Shown one piece after another: positions 38,797 through 47,146 of a stretch of 64,000 bases of DNA. The position numbers and the translations under genes are program-made. The stretch is from assembly GCF_014174375.1 (NCBI RefSeq), contig NZ_JABEQE010000012.1, forward strand, positions 1-64,000. Direction: 5' to 3'. How positions within the stretch are numbered: the first letter of the stretch is position 1; each line of letters opens with the position of its first letter. Source of the stretch: Gluconacetobacter asukensis. Lineage in GTDB: Bacteria; Pseudomonadota; Alphaproteobacteria; Acetobacterales; Acetobacteraceae. The notes beneath the pieces were generated by a model. The model was not told the origin of the DNA. It did no database searches and was given only the letters and a program-made list of their open reading frames with translations.

Positions 38797-39195
38797 ATGA
38801 GCATCTTCGGCACCATCCTGTCCACGATCTTCGGCCATGCCGGAGCCGCCCCCCCGGCGGCCACTCCCGCCACCACGACACCGGCTACGCCCCCGGCGGG
38901 GCAGACCCCGGCACCGGTCGCGACCCCCGCGCCATCCGCCCCGGTGGATGTCGCCGCCATCCTGACCGACCTGGCCGCCAAGGCACCGCAGAAGCTCAAC
39001 TGGCAGCAATCGATCGTCGATCTGATGAAGCTGCTGGGCCTGGACAATTCGCTGGCCGCGCGCAAGCAACTGGCTGAGGAACTGCATTATACCGGCGACA
39101 CCAACGACAGCGCGTCGATGAATGTCTGGCTGCACCGGCAGGTTATGCAGAAACTGGCCGAAAATGGCGGCAAGGTCCCCGACGATCTGAAATGA
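38797..39195 (+). CDS. DUF3597-family protein
   Basis: Protein of 132 aa with AAGGAGA upstream of the ATG. It starts MSIFGTILSTIFGHAG, has an Ala/Pro/Thr-rich linker (about 20-50), then the conserved domain with KLNWQQSIVDLMKLLGLDNSL, ELHYTGDTNDSASMN and QKLAENGGKVP. These blocks match the DUF3597 pattern. The function of the family is unknown; a link to cell envelope or stress is not established. It stands alone between ahcY and a deaminase gene. Confidence 0.85.
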   Translation: MSIFGTILSTIFGHAGAAPPAATPATTTPATPPAGQTPAPVATPAPSAPVDVAAILTDLAAKAPQKLNWQQSIVDLMKLLGLDNSLAARKQLAEELHYTGDTNDSASMNVWLHRQVMQKLAENGGKVPDDLK

Positions 39196-39249
39196 TCCAC
39201 GGCACGGGGCAGCCCCGCCCCGTCCACGCTTTTCCGGCAGGGTACGACA

Positions 39250-39771
39250 ATGCATGACGCCCCCTTCCCCCAGAACGCCACACCGATGGACCTCGACATG
39301 CTGCGCCAGGCCATCGCGCTGTCGGCGGAAGCCCGGGCAGCCGGCCGGCACCCGTTCGCAGCCCTCGTCGCCGATGCGGACGGGCGGGTGGTCAGCCAGG
39401 CCATCAACAATTCCATGCCGCCCGAGGGCGATCCGACCCAGCATGCCGAACTGCAGGCGGTGGCCGAGGCCGCCCGCATCCTCCCGCCCGAAACCCTGGC
39501 CGACTGCACGCTCTATACCAGCGCCGAACCCTGCTGCATGTGCGCAGGGGCCGTCTACTGGACCAACATCCGCCGCGTGGTGTACGGATTGTCGGAACAC
39601 GCCCTGCTGGGCCTGACAGGCGCGCACCCGGAAAACCCCACCTTCTCCCTGCCCTGCCGCGAGGTCTTCGCGCGCGGACAGCACATGGTCACGGTTCTGG
39701 GCCCCCTGCTGGAGGACGAGGCCGCCGGGCCGCATCTCGGCTTCTGGTGCGACGCCACGCCGGCCGGCTGA
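39250..39771 (+). CDS. Nucleoside/guanine deaminase, CDA superfamily
   Basis: Protein of 173 aa (ATG 39286 in the same frame would give 161 aa). The zinc site is clear: HAE in PTQHAELQA and the PCxxC of SAEPCCMCAGAV. The sequence after it (WTNIRRVVYGLSEHALL) is that of guanine-deaminase/nucleoside-deaminase relatives rather than the tRNA-specific TadA set. It probably deaminates a purine or related base in the cytoplasm. Confidence 0.85.
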   Translation: MHDAPFPQNATPMDLDMLRQAIALSAEARAAGRHPFAALVADADGRVVSQAINNSMPPEGDPTQHAELQAVAEAARILPPETLADCTLYTSAEPCCMCAGAVYWTNIRRVVYGLSEHALLGLTGAHPENPTFSLPCREVFARGQHMVTVLGPLLEDEAAGPHLGFWCDATPAG

Positions 39772-39864
39772 ACCCGCCGTCCCTCATCGGCACGCGTGGG
39801 ATTGCAACGAACGGGCACCCATGCCAAGTGTGCGCTTGAATTCCGAGCGGTCCCGGATATCACG

Positions 39865-40950
39865 ATGCCCGATACGATAGCCCAGACCGAAATGTCCCTT
39901 GCCGATACGCCGCAGAGCGATGCGGCGGATGGCCTGGTCTGGGCGGTCTCGTGCATACCCGGCCAACGGCCGGTCCAGCTCTCGCCCCAGCAGGCGGCCG
40001 AGTATCTCAACAGCCGCCCCGCGCATTCCGACGATGCCGAGGCGCTCCCCACCACGGCCGAGGAGCGGCCCGCCGGCTGGGTCTGGCTCCATTACGACGT
40101 GGTGCATACCGCCAGCCGGGCTCGGGTCGAGGCGATCGCCTGCCTGCCCGAGGAAGCCCGCACCACCCTGTCCGGCACCGACCGGGGCACAAGGCTCGAA
40201 GCCGAAGGCGACATCGTCTACGGCGCCCTGCCCGGCTTCGACGACGGCATGACCGACGACGATACCAGCGTCTCGGCCTGGCGTTTCGCGGTGCTGCCCG
40301 ACCTGCTGATCACCACCCGTCGCCACCCGGTGCCCGCGCTGGGCGCCGCCTATCGCTGGCTGCAGCGTGATGAGGTCCCGCGCACCCCGGCCGAAATCGT
40401 GGACCGGACGCTGCTGGAATTCGCCGACAGCGTGCGGCGCAACATCGCCATGCTGGACGACCAGCTCGACCGGGCCGAGGACCTGCTGCTGACCCTGGAC
40501 CAGCATACCGATTTCGGCCGCATCAGCGGCCTGATCGGCAAGGTGCGGCGCCGTTCGACCGAACTGCGCCGCGTGATCTCGCCGGTGGACCGGATCTTCC
40601 ATAACGAGGATCTGGAACTGCCGGACTGGGCCGAGGACGATATCCGCGACCGCTCGCAGCGCCAGATCCACGCGTCGCTGGACGATCTGATGGCATTGCA
40701 GGATCGCGCGCGATCGTTGCAGGATGAGCTGGCCTCGGGCCAGGCGGAAGAAACCAACCGGCGCCTGTACACGGTTTCGGTCCTGACCACCCTGATGCTG
40801 CCGGCGACCTTCGTGACCGGATTCTTCGGCATGAATACCGGCGGCATGTTCCTGGCCACCGGCCCTCTGGGCACCGTCGAAGCCGGCGGCGTATGCTTTC
40901 TGTTCATGGTCATCGCCTGGCTGCTACTGAAATTCACCAAGCTGCTCTGA
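39865..40950 (+). CDS. ZntB/CorA-family metal ion transporter
   Basis: Protein of 361 aa from ATG 39865. The large N-terminal cytoplasmic domain is followed by a helix bundle (about 180-300) and two C-terminal membrane segments. The GMN signature is in TGFFGMNTGG. The sequence ETNRRLYTVSVLTTLMLPATFVTGFFGMN matches the ZntB branch (zinc) better than CorA (magnesium). The final segment ends LLLKFTKLL. It lies 61 bp before the debranching-type gene. Confidence 0.87.
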   Translation: MPDTIAQTEMSLADTPQSDAADGLVWAVSCIPGQRPVQLSPQQAAEYLNSRPAHSDDAEALPTTAEERPAGWVWLHYDVVHTASRARVEAIACLPEEARTTLSGTDRGTRLEAEGDIVYGALPGFDDGMTDDDTSVSAWRFAVLPDLLITTRRHPVPALGAAYRWLQRDEVPRTPAEIVDRTLLEFADSVRRNIAMLDDQLDRAEDLLLTLDQHTDFGRISGLIGKVRRRSTELRRVISPVDRIFHNEDLELPDWAEDDIRDRSQRQIHASLDDLMALQDRARSLQDELASGQAEETNRRLYTVSVLTTLMLPATFVTGFFGMNTGGMFLATGPLGTVEAGGVCFLFMVIAWLLLKFTKLL

Positions 40951-41011
40951 TCCGTCCGCCGCCGGACCCCGATAATCAATTCACGCGCCAATTCAAGCGA
41001 AGGACCCCGTC

Positions 41012-43201
41012 ATGGACAGCCAAGCCGAAACCCAGACGCACGCCGGGGACCTGGACGGCTTCCCCGTCGCCGCGAAATCCCTGCTGTCGGAACGCCGCCT
41101 CCATACGCTCAAGCAGGGCGACATGTTCGGGGTCTTCGATCAGACAGGCGATATCCTGTACGGCGACGGCATCGCGGACGGGCTGTATTTCCACGACACA
41201 CGCTACCTGTCCGGCCTGTCCATGAGCCTCCAGGGCACCCGGCCCATCCTGCTGTCCTCGACGGTGCGCGAGAACAACGTGATGCTGTCGGTCGACCTGA
41301 CCAACACCGACATCGAAGGCCCCGAGGGGCAGCGCATGATCCACGACCTGCTGCATGTGCGGCGGTCGCGCTTCCTGTGGAACCGGGTCTGCTACGAACG
41401 GGTCGAGATCCGCAATTTCGATGTCGAGCCCCGTACCGCGGTGCTCGACATCCGCTTCCTGGCCGATTTCGCCGACCTGTTCGAGGCACGCGGTTCCACC
41501 CGCCCCCGCCGCGGCACGATGCGCGCGCCCGAAATCAGCGATGCCGAGGTGAAATTGTCCTATGACGGGCTGGACGCCCGCCGGCGCACCACCCAGCTGC
41601 GCTTCTGGCCGCCGCCGGCCGAGCTGACGGCCCAGCATGCCGCCTACCGCTTCGATCTGCCGCCGGGCCAGCGGGTGCTGATCCATTACGAGGTCGAATG
41701 CGACCCCACCGAACAACACGACACCCAGCCGAACCGCCGCTTCCTGCGCGGCGCGGTCGAGGCGCGGCGGGCGCTGCGCCTGTCCTCCTCGCGTGCGGCG
41801 GCGATCGCGACCTCGAACGAGATTTTCAACGAGGCCATCCGCCGCTGCGTCTGCGACATCTACATGCTGCTGACGGACAAGAAGACCGGCCCCTACCCCT
41901 ATGCCGGCGTCCCCTGGTTCAGCACCGCCTTCGGCCGAGACGCGCTGATTACCGCCATGCTGACCCTGTGGCTGGACCCCGAGATCGCGCGCGGGGTGCT
42001 GGCCTATCTGGCCCGCCACCAGGCCCAGACCGAAGACCCGGTCGCCGATGCCGAGCCAGGCAAAATCCTGCATGAGGTCCGCCACGGCGAAATGGCCGAA
42101 CTGGGCGAGGTCCCGTTCCGCCATTATTACGGCTCGATCGATTCCACGCCGCTGTTCGTCATGCTGGCGGGCCAGTATCTAGAGCGCACCGGCGACGTGG
42201 CGCTGATGACCACGATCTGGCCGAACATCGAACGCGCCGTCGAATGGATCGACCGCTATGGCGATCGCGACGGCGATGGATTCGTCGAATATGGCCGCCG
42301 CAACAAGGACGGGCTGATCAACCAGGGCTGGAAAGACAGTTACGACAGCATCTTCCACGCCGACGGCACCCTGGCCGAAGGGCCGATCGCACTGTGCGAG
42401 GTCCAGGCCTATGTCTATGCCGCGCGCCGCGCCGCCGCGACCATCGGCCGCCGCCTGGGCAGGACCGCTTATGCCGACCGGCAGGACCACCTGGCCGAAA
42501 CATTGCGCGTCGCCTTCAACGCCCGGTTCTGGATCGAGGAACTGGGCACCTTCGCCCTGGCGCTGGACGGCCACAAGAAGCCCTGCCGCGTCCGCTCGTC
42601 CAATGCGGGCCATATCCTGCTGACCGACATCGCGACGCCGGACCGCGTGCCCCGGCTGGTCGCGGGGCTGATGCACCGGTCGTCCTTCTCGGGCTGGGGC
42701 ATCCGCACCATCCCCGAGGGCGAGGCCCGCTACAATCCCATGGCCTATCACAACGGCTCGGTCTGGCCGCACGACAACGCCCTGATCGGTCTGGGCCTGG
42801 CCCACCACGGCTATCGCGACGAGGCCGCGCGCCTGTTCCGGGGCATGTTCGACGCCGCGTTCCATACCGACCTGCGGCGCCTGCCGGAACTGTTCTGCGG
42901 CTTCACCCGCAACCGTGCGGAAGGGCCGGTGCGCTACCCGGTCGCCTGTTCGCCGCAGGCCTGGGCGGCGGCGACGCTGCCGGCGCTAATCCAGTCCACC
43001 CTGGGGCTGAGCTTCGATCCGGCAGCGGTCGCAGTGCATTTCCAGCGCCCGCGCCTGCCCGATTTCCTGGACCAGATGACGCTGTACAATCTGGAAGTCG
43101 GCGGCGACAAGGTGACGGTGCGCCTGGTGCGCGTGGAGGACGAAGTCGCCATCAACGTCGTCCAGCGCACCCAGTCCATCCAGGTCCAGATCACCAACTG
43201 A
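41012..43201 (+). CDS. Glycogen-debranching-type amylo-alpha-1,6-glucosidase
   Basis: Protein of 729 aa with AAGGA before the ATG. The N-terminal half resembles the GDE N-terminal domain (DMFGVFDQTGDI, LYFHDTRYLSGL). The C-terminal half is an (alpha/alpha)6 glucosidase with GVPWFSTAFGRDALITA, INQGWKDSYDSIFHADG and NGSVWPHDNALIGLGLA; acidic residues in GRDAL and GWKDS are likely catalytic. Such proteins remove alpha-1,6-linked glucose from branched glucans or hydrolyse related oligosaccharides. No signal peptide is visible, so it is probably cytoplasmic. No glycogen genes are seen nearby. Confidence 0.83.
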   Translation: MDSQAETQTHAGDLDGFPVAAKSLLSERRLHTLKQGDMFGVFDQTGDILYGDGIADGLYFHDTRYLSGLSMSLQGTRPILLSSTVRENNVMLSVDLTNTDIEGPEGQRMIHDLLHVRRSRFLWNRVCYERVEIRNFDVEPRTAVLDIRFLADFADLFEARGSTRPRRGTMRAPEISDAEVKLSYDGLDARRRTTQLRFWPPPAELTAQHAAYRFDLPPGQRVLIHYEVECDPTEQHDTQPNRRFLRGAVEARRALRLSSSRAAAIATSNEIFNEAIRRCVCDIYMLLTDKKTGPYPYAGVPWFSTAFGRDALITAMLTLWLDPEIARGVLAYLARHQAQTEDPVADAEPGKILHEVRHGEMAELGEVPFRHYYGSIDSTPLFVMLAGQYLERTGDVALMTTIWPNIERAVEWIDRYGDRDGDGFVEYGRRNKDGLINQGWKDSYDSIFHADGTLAEGPIALCEVQAYVYAARRAAATIGRRLGRTAYADRQDHLAETLRVAFNARFWIEELGTFALALDGHKKPCRVRSSNAGHILLTDIATPDRVPRLVAGLMHRSSFSGWGIRTIPEGEARYNPMAYHNGSVWPHDNALIGLGLAHHGYRDEAARLFRGMFDAAFHTDLRRLPELFCGFTRNRAEGPVRYPVACSPQAWAAATLPALIQSTLGLSFDPAAVAVHFQRPRLPDFLDQMTLYNLEVGGDKVTVRLVRVEDEVAINVVQRTQSIQVQITN

Positions 43202-43218
43202 CAACCACCCACGACGCC

Positions 43219-43239
43219 GCGCCCGCACCCTGCGGGCGC
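43219..43239 (+). terminator. Hairpin downstream of the debranching-type gene
   Basis: GCGCCCGCA-CCC-TGCGGGCGC is a perfect 9-bp stem with a 3-base loop, 17 bp after the stop. The rest of the 279-bp gap to 43480 holds no gene that I recognise. Confidence 0.55.
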
Positions 43240-43480
43240 AATCGCTGCGACAGCGTGATCATGTTGCAAGGAAGTACGTCGTTCTATAAAGATTTACGGC
43301 AGATTCCTCCTCTCTGACCTGAACTTCCGCCCAGGACCGGGATGCGATCATGATGCCGAAGGCCAATCCGACGTACGAAACCGGGCCGGGTCCCTACTTT
43401 CGCCATAATCGGCGCCAAATTTCTGCCTTTGCCCCGGCGCCTCCCTCACGGGTCGGGCGCCCGTCCCGGATGAACGCCCG

Positions 43481-44839
43481 ATGACCCGACAGAAGCAGGC
43501 CCGCCCCCCTCGTCCGTCCCGGCGCAGGACGGAGCGCGCATGCGATCTGCCGCAATCGCCCCCCGGCCGGATTACGGCCCGCGTCGCCGGCGCGGTCGGG
43601 CTGGCCAGCCTGCTGGCAGCCTGCGCCACCGAGCCCGGCCAGCACGCCCCGGTCATGCAGGAAGCCGCGGAATACCGGGCCCACGCCAAATCCTTCTACG
43701 CCCCGCCAGGCCCGCCCGACGATCCCTGGGGCCCCTATATCATGGAAGCCTCGAAGCGATTCGACGTGCCCGATACGTGGATTCGCTCGGTCATGCAGCG
43801 CGAATCCGGCGGCCAGCTCTTCCGCAACGGTCAGTTCGTCACCTCGGCTCCGGGCGCGATGGGCCTGATGCAGCTCATGCCGCCGACCTATGACGAAATG
43901 AAGGGCGAATACGGGCTCGGCGACGATCCGTTCAACCCCCGCGACAACATCATGGCCGGCACCGCCTATATCCGGCAGATGTACGATATCTACGGCTCCC
44001 CCGGCTTCCTGGCCGCCTACAATACGGGGCCCGGACGGCTGGACGATTTCCTGCTGCACAACCGGTCGCTGCCCCGCGAGACCCGCAATTACGTCGCCGC
44101 GATCGGGCCGCAGATCGCCGGCATCACCCCCAATGTCCGCTCGCAGACCGACCTGATGGTCGAAGCCCATGACGTCGCGCGCGGACGCGTCTACGCCGCC
44201 GCGCAGAGCAGCACCGAAACCCGTTCCGTGCGGGCGGCCTGGGCCCACCGCACCGACCATCAGGACAGCAACGACAGCCAGCCGATCCAGGTGGCCGAAG
44301 CCCCGGCGGAAGCCAGTCCCACCCCGGCACCGGCCTATACGGCATGGAAGAATGTCGCCCCCGCCGGCCAGGGCACGTCGGCCGACGCGGTCCGCGCCGC
44401 CTGGGCCGCCCGGGCACGACCGGACGACGCCGACAGCACCCGGCCTTCAGCACCCGTCGCCATCGCATCCGCGGCCCCGCCTCCACCATCCGCGCCGGCA
44501 GCCGGCCACGGCTTCCAGCTCGTTCCCCCTGCCATGGCGGAGCCCGCGCCCTTACTGCGACGCGGCAGCCTCGCCCCGGCCCAGCATGATTGGGCAATCC
44601 AGGTGGGGGCCTTCGGCACGGCATCGCTGGCATCGCAGGCGGCCGGCCATGCGCGCAGCCGCGCCGCCGCCGTGCTGGGCAGCGCCCACCCGCTGGTCGC
44701 CGGCGTGCATGCCCCCCATGGCATGCTCTATCGGGCCCGGCTGACCGGCCTGTCGCATGATGCGGCGGTCGAGGCCTGCCATCGCCTGTCGACGGGATCG
44801 GACAATTGCGTCATCATTTCACCTGACTCGCGGTCCTGA
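43481..44839 (+). CDS. Lytic murein transglycosylase with SPOR domain
   Basis: Protein of 452 aa. The N-terminus is basic, followed by a hydrophobic segment and lipobox LLAAC (about residue 47), so it is probably an outer-membrane lipoprotein. The SLT domain (about 80-215) has the catalytic Glu in VMQRESGGQ, then GAMGLMQLMPPTYDEM and the LAAYNTGPGRL motif. An Ala/Pro-rich linker follows and a SPOR domain (about 365-452) starts at DWAIQVGAFG. It cleaves peptidoglycan glycan strands; the SPOR domain binds denuded glycan at the septum. Confidence 0.92.
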   Translation: MTRQKQARPPRPSRRRTERACDLPQSPPGRITARVAGAVGLASLLAACATEPGQHAPVMQEAAEYRAHAKSFYAPPGPPDDPWGPYIMEASKRFDVPDTWIRSVMQRESGGQLFRNGQFVTSAPGAMGLMQLMPPTYDEMKGEYGLGDDPFNPRDNIMAGTAYIRQMYDIYGSPGFLAAYNTGPGRLDDFLLHNRSLPRETRNYVAAIGPQIAGITPNVRSQTDLMVEAHDVARGRVYAAAQSSTETRSVRAAWAHRTDHQDSNDSQPIQVAEAPAEASPTPAPAYTAWKNVAPAGQGTSADAVRAAWAARARPDDADSTRPSAPVAIASAAPPPPSAPAAGHGFQLVPPAMAEPAPLLRRGSLAPAQHDWAIQVGAFGTASLASQAAGHARSRAAAVLGSAHPLVAGVHAPHGMLYRARLTGLSHDAAVEACHRLSTGSDNCVIISPDSRS

Positions 44840-44868
44840 TCGCGCGCTTCCGGTCGAAAGGTTCGCCA

Positions 44869-45462
44869 ATGCTCCGTTCCAATATCCTTCGTCGCTTCAC
44901 CAGGCTGAGCATGGTGCTGCCCGTAGCCGCGACCCTGGCGGGGGTGACGCTGGTTTCCTTCTCATCGGCCCGGGCGGCACTGCCGCTGGGCAGCACGGCA
45001 CCCTTGTTCGACGCACCGGCCAGCCTGGGCGGCAAGCAGTTCAGCTTCTCGCTGGCCGAGGCCCTGCACAAGGGGCCGGTGGTCCTGTATTTCTACCCGG
45101 CAGCCTTCACGCGCGGCTGCACGATCGAAGCCCATGATTTCGCCGACGCGATGGACCAGTTCAAGGCGCTGGGCGCCACGGTCATCGGCGTGTCGATGGA
45201 CAAGATCGAAACGCTGGACCGCTTTTCGGTCAGCGAGTGCCGCAGCCGCTTCCCCGTCGCATCCGACCCGGCAGGCAAGATCGCCAGCTCCTACGATTCA
45301 AGGATGCCATTGCTGCACTACGCCAACCGGACCTCATACGTGATCGCCCCGGACGGCCATATTCTCTATGCCTACAGCGCCATGGCGCCCGAAGGCCATA
45401 TCAGCGGCACCCTCGCCGCCCTGCGCGCCTGGAAATCAGTCGCGACACCCGCCCAGCACTGA
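44869..45462 (+). CDS. Exported peroxiredoxin, Bcp/PrxQ type
   Basis: Protein of 197 aa with AAAGG before the ATG. Residues 1-37 are a signal peptide ending ARA. The thioredoxin fold carries the peroxidatic cysteine in FTRGCTIEAHDF and a second Cys in SECRSRF. Bcp normally has its resolving Cys five residues after the first (GCTxxAC); here that position is His/Asp, so the more distant Cys may resolve. It should reduce peroxides in the periplasm. Confidence 0.88.
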   Translation: MLRSNILRRFTRLSMVLPVAATLAGVTLVSFSSARAALPLGSTAPLFDAPASLGGKQFSFSLAEALHKGPVVLYFYPAAFTRGCTIEAHDFADAMDQFKALGATVIGVSMDKIETLDRFSVSECRSRFPVASDPAGKIASSYDSRMPLLHYANRTSYVIAPDGHILYAYSAMAPEGHISGTLAALRAWKSVATPAQH

Positions 45463-45475
45463 CCCCGGCAGGCGC

Positions 45476-45994
45476 TCAGGGGACCGACTTCGCCGTCCCC
45501 AGCGCCGCCAGGCACCGATCCCGCACCCCACGCAACCCCTCGTCACGCACCCCGCGCAGGGCGGCACGGGTGCGCCGGACATATCCTTTCAGGTCCGGCA
45601 CTTCATCATGCATGAAAGGATGGGCGCAGACCCGGGCCGGGTCCAGCGCCGGCGTCGCGGCATCCAGCAGCGGCAGGACCAGGCGCGGCTTTTGCGGCAG
45701 CGCCAGGGCCAGCGCCGCCGCCACTGCCGGGCCGCTGTCGGAATCCAGCCCCGGCCCCATGGCCGGCACCAGCGCCAGCCAGGCCGGATCGGCCGCCGCG
45801 ATTCCATCGGTCACCGTATCGAACGTATCGGCGTCATCCAGCGCCCCCAGCGCCTGCGCCGCCCCATCCGCCTGGATCGCCGCCGCGACACTGGCGGGAG
45901 TCGGCGCCCCCTGAGCCGCCGATGCCGCCCGGGCTGGAGAAAGCACCAGCAAGGCCGGCAGGGCAAGGCAAGGGAACAATCCGGATTTTCTCAT
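45476..45994 (-). CDS. Exported hypothetical protein
   Basis: Protein of 172 aa from ATG 45994 (an in-frame start 13 codons earlier exists but is less likely). Residues 1-23 are a signal peptide (LFPCLALPALLVLSPARAA). The rest is rich in Ala, Asp and Leu with a helical-repeat look (ASVAAAIQADGAAQALGAL, GPAVAAALALALPQ). Two Cys (in VCAHPF and RDRCLAAL) could form a disulfide. No known domain recognised. It is convergent with the peroxiredoxin. Confidence 0.7.
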   Translation of the reverse strand: MRKSGLFPCLALPALLVLSPARAASAAQGAPTPASVAAAIQADGAAQALGALDDADTFDTVTDGIAAADPAWLALVPAMGPGLDSDSGPAVAAALALALPQKPRLVLPLLDAATPALDPARVCAHPFMHDEVPDLKGYVRRTRAALRGVRDEGLRGVRDRCLAALGTAKSVP

Positions 45995-46053
45995 CACATG
46001 ATCATGAGCGAAGCCGGACGCTTTGAAAAGCAATACGCAGCGGACGGATGCCG

Positions 46054-46980
46054 TCAGGTCATGCCCTCGCCGGGCGAGGAATCCACCACCACCATCGCAT
46101 CCCCCGCGATCGGCGAGGGCGTGCGGTCATGCGGCAGCAGGGCACGGAAGCGGCCATCATAGCTGGCCGCCTGCTCATATTGCGCGTCCAGCAACCCATG
46201 ACGATCCATGAACCGGTTCAGCGCCGCCGGAATGCGCACACAGCCCTCCGAGGCCGGACGACCCAGCCGCGCCTCCAGAAAATCCGGGTCGGTGGCATGG
46301 ATTTCCAGCCGGATCTGCCCCTGCTCGCGGTCGGACCGCCAGCCCTTCACAGCCCACTGCCAGCCCATGTCCCACACCCGCATCCCCCGCGCGCCCAGGC
46401 CGCGAATACCATGCTCATTGCGCGTGCCCTCGGCACGATAGCCCAGCCGGTCGGGCGAATTGATGAACACGCCCGTCGGGGTCAGGTAATAATATTTGCG
46501 CCCGGCCTGCCCGGTCGAAACCCGGGTCCCGCCCAGCACCAGCCATTCCTCATTGTCCGGCAACGCCAGCACGAAGCACACACGCTGCACCCGCGGATTG
46601 CGATCGACCACCATCAGCACCTGCGCGCGGTCGATCGTGATATTGGCGCGGGCCAGTTGCGCATGCGCCAACATGATCCAGCGGGCCGCATCCTCGGGCG
46701 AGGCCACCTGAAAATGCGGCACCTCACGCTGCATGGCCTGGAGCAGATGGCGGGCCTCGCTCCTGGCGGCATCGTCATCCAGCGCCGGCAATGGCGGAAT
46801 ATCAAGGGCAGGACTGGCCTGATCGGCAGACGCCCCCACCGGCGCTGGCGGAGGCATCACGGCCTCCGGAAGCAGCGGCATCGGATCGGCCCAAGCGGCA
46901 TCGGCTACAGACAGAAGGAAAAGGAACGCCAGAGCACCGGCTCCCATCCCCGGAACCGCCGCCGGAAAAACTGTCCGCAT
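46054..46980 (-). CDS. L,D-transpeptidase (YkuD) domain protein
   Basis: Protein of 308 aa from ATG 46980. A signal peptide (GALAFLFLLSVADAAWA) is followed by a Pro-rich stretch and a YkuD catalytic domain. The active-site motif is HATDPDFLEARLGRPASEGCVRIP with the conserved His, Gly and Cys. Such proteins cross-link peptidoglycan or attach proteins to it in the periplasm. The segment YYYLTPTGVFINSPD matches the start of the fold. Confidence 0.87.
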   Translation of the reverse strand: MRTVFPAAVPGMGAGALAFLFLLSVADAAWADPMPLLPEAVMPPPAPVGASADQASPALDIPPLPALDDDAARSEARHLLQAMQREVPHFQVASPEDAARWIMLAHAQLARANITIDRAQVLMVVDRNPRVQRVCFVLALPDNEEWLVLGGTRVSTGQAGRKYYYLTPTGVFINSPDRLGYRAEGTRNEHGIRGLGARGMRVWDMGWQWAVKGWRSDREQGQIRLEIHATDPDFLEARLGRPASEGCVRIPAALNRFMDRHGLLDAQYEQAASYDGRFRALLPHDRTPSPIAGDAMVVVDSSPGEGMT

Positions 46981-47146
46981 GCTCCCCTCTCCGCCACGGC
47001 CACCGATCCCAACCGCCACAGGTCTAGACGCAAGGGCCACCCCGCCGTTCCCTCCCGAAGGTAGGAGAATGACGGATCGGCGCCCGATAGCGGTCAGTTT
47101 TTCCAAATCATATCAAGCGCGCCCCTTGTCCGCCATGCAGTTCCCC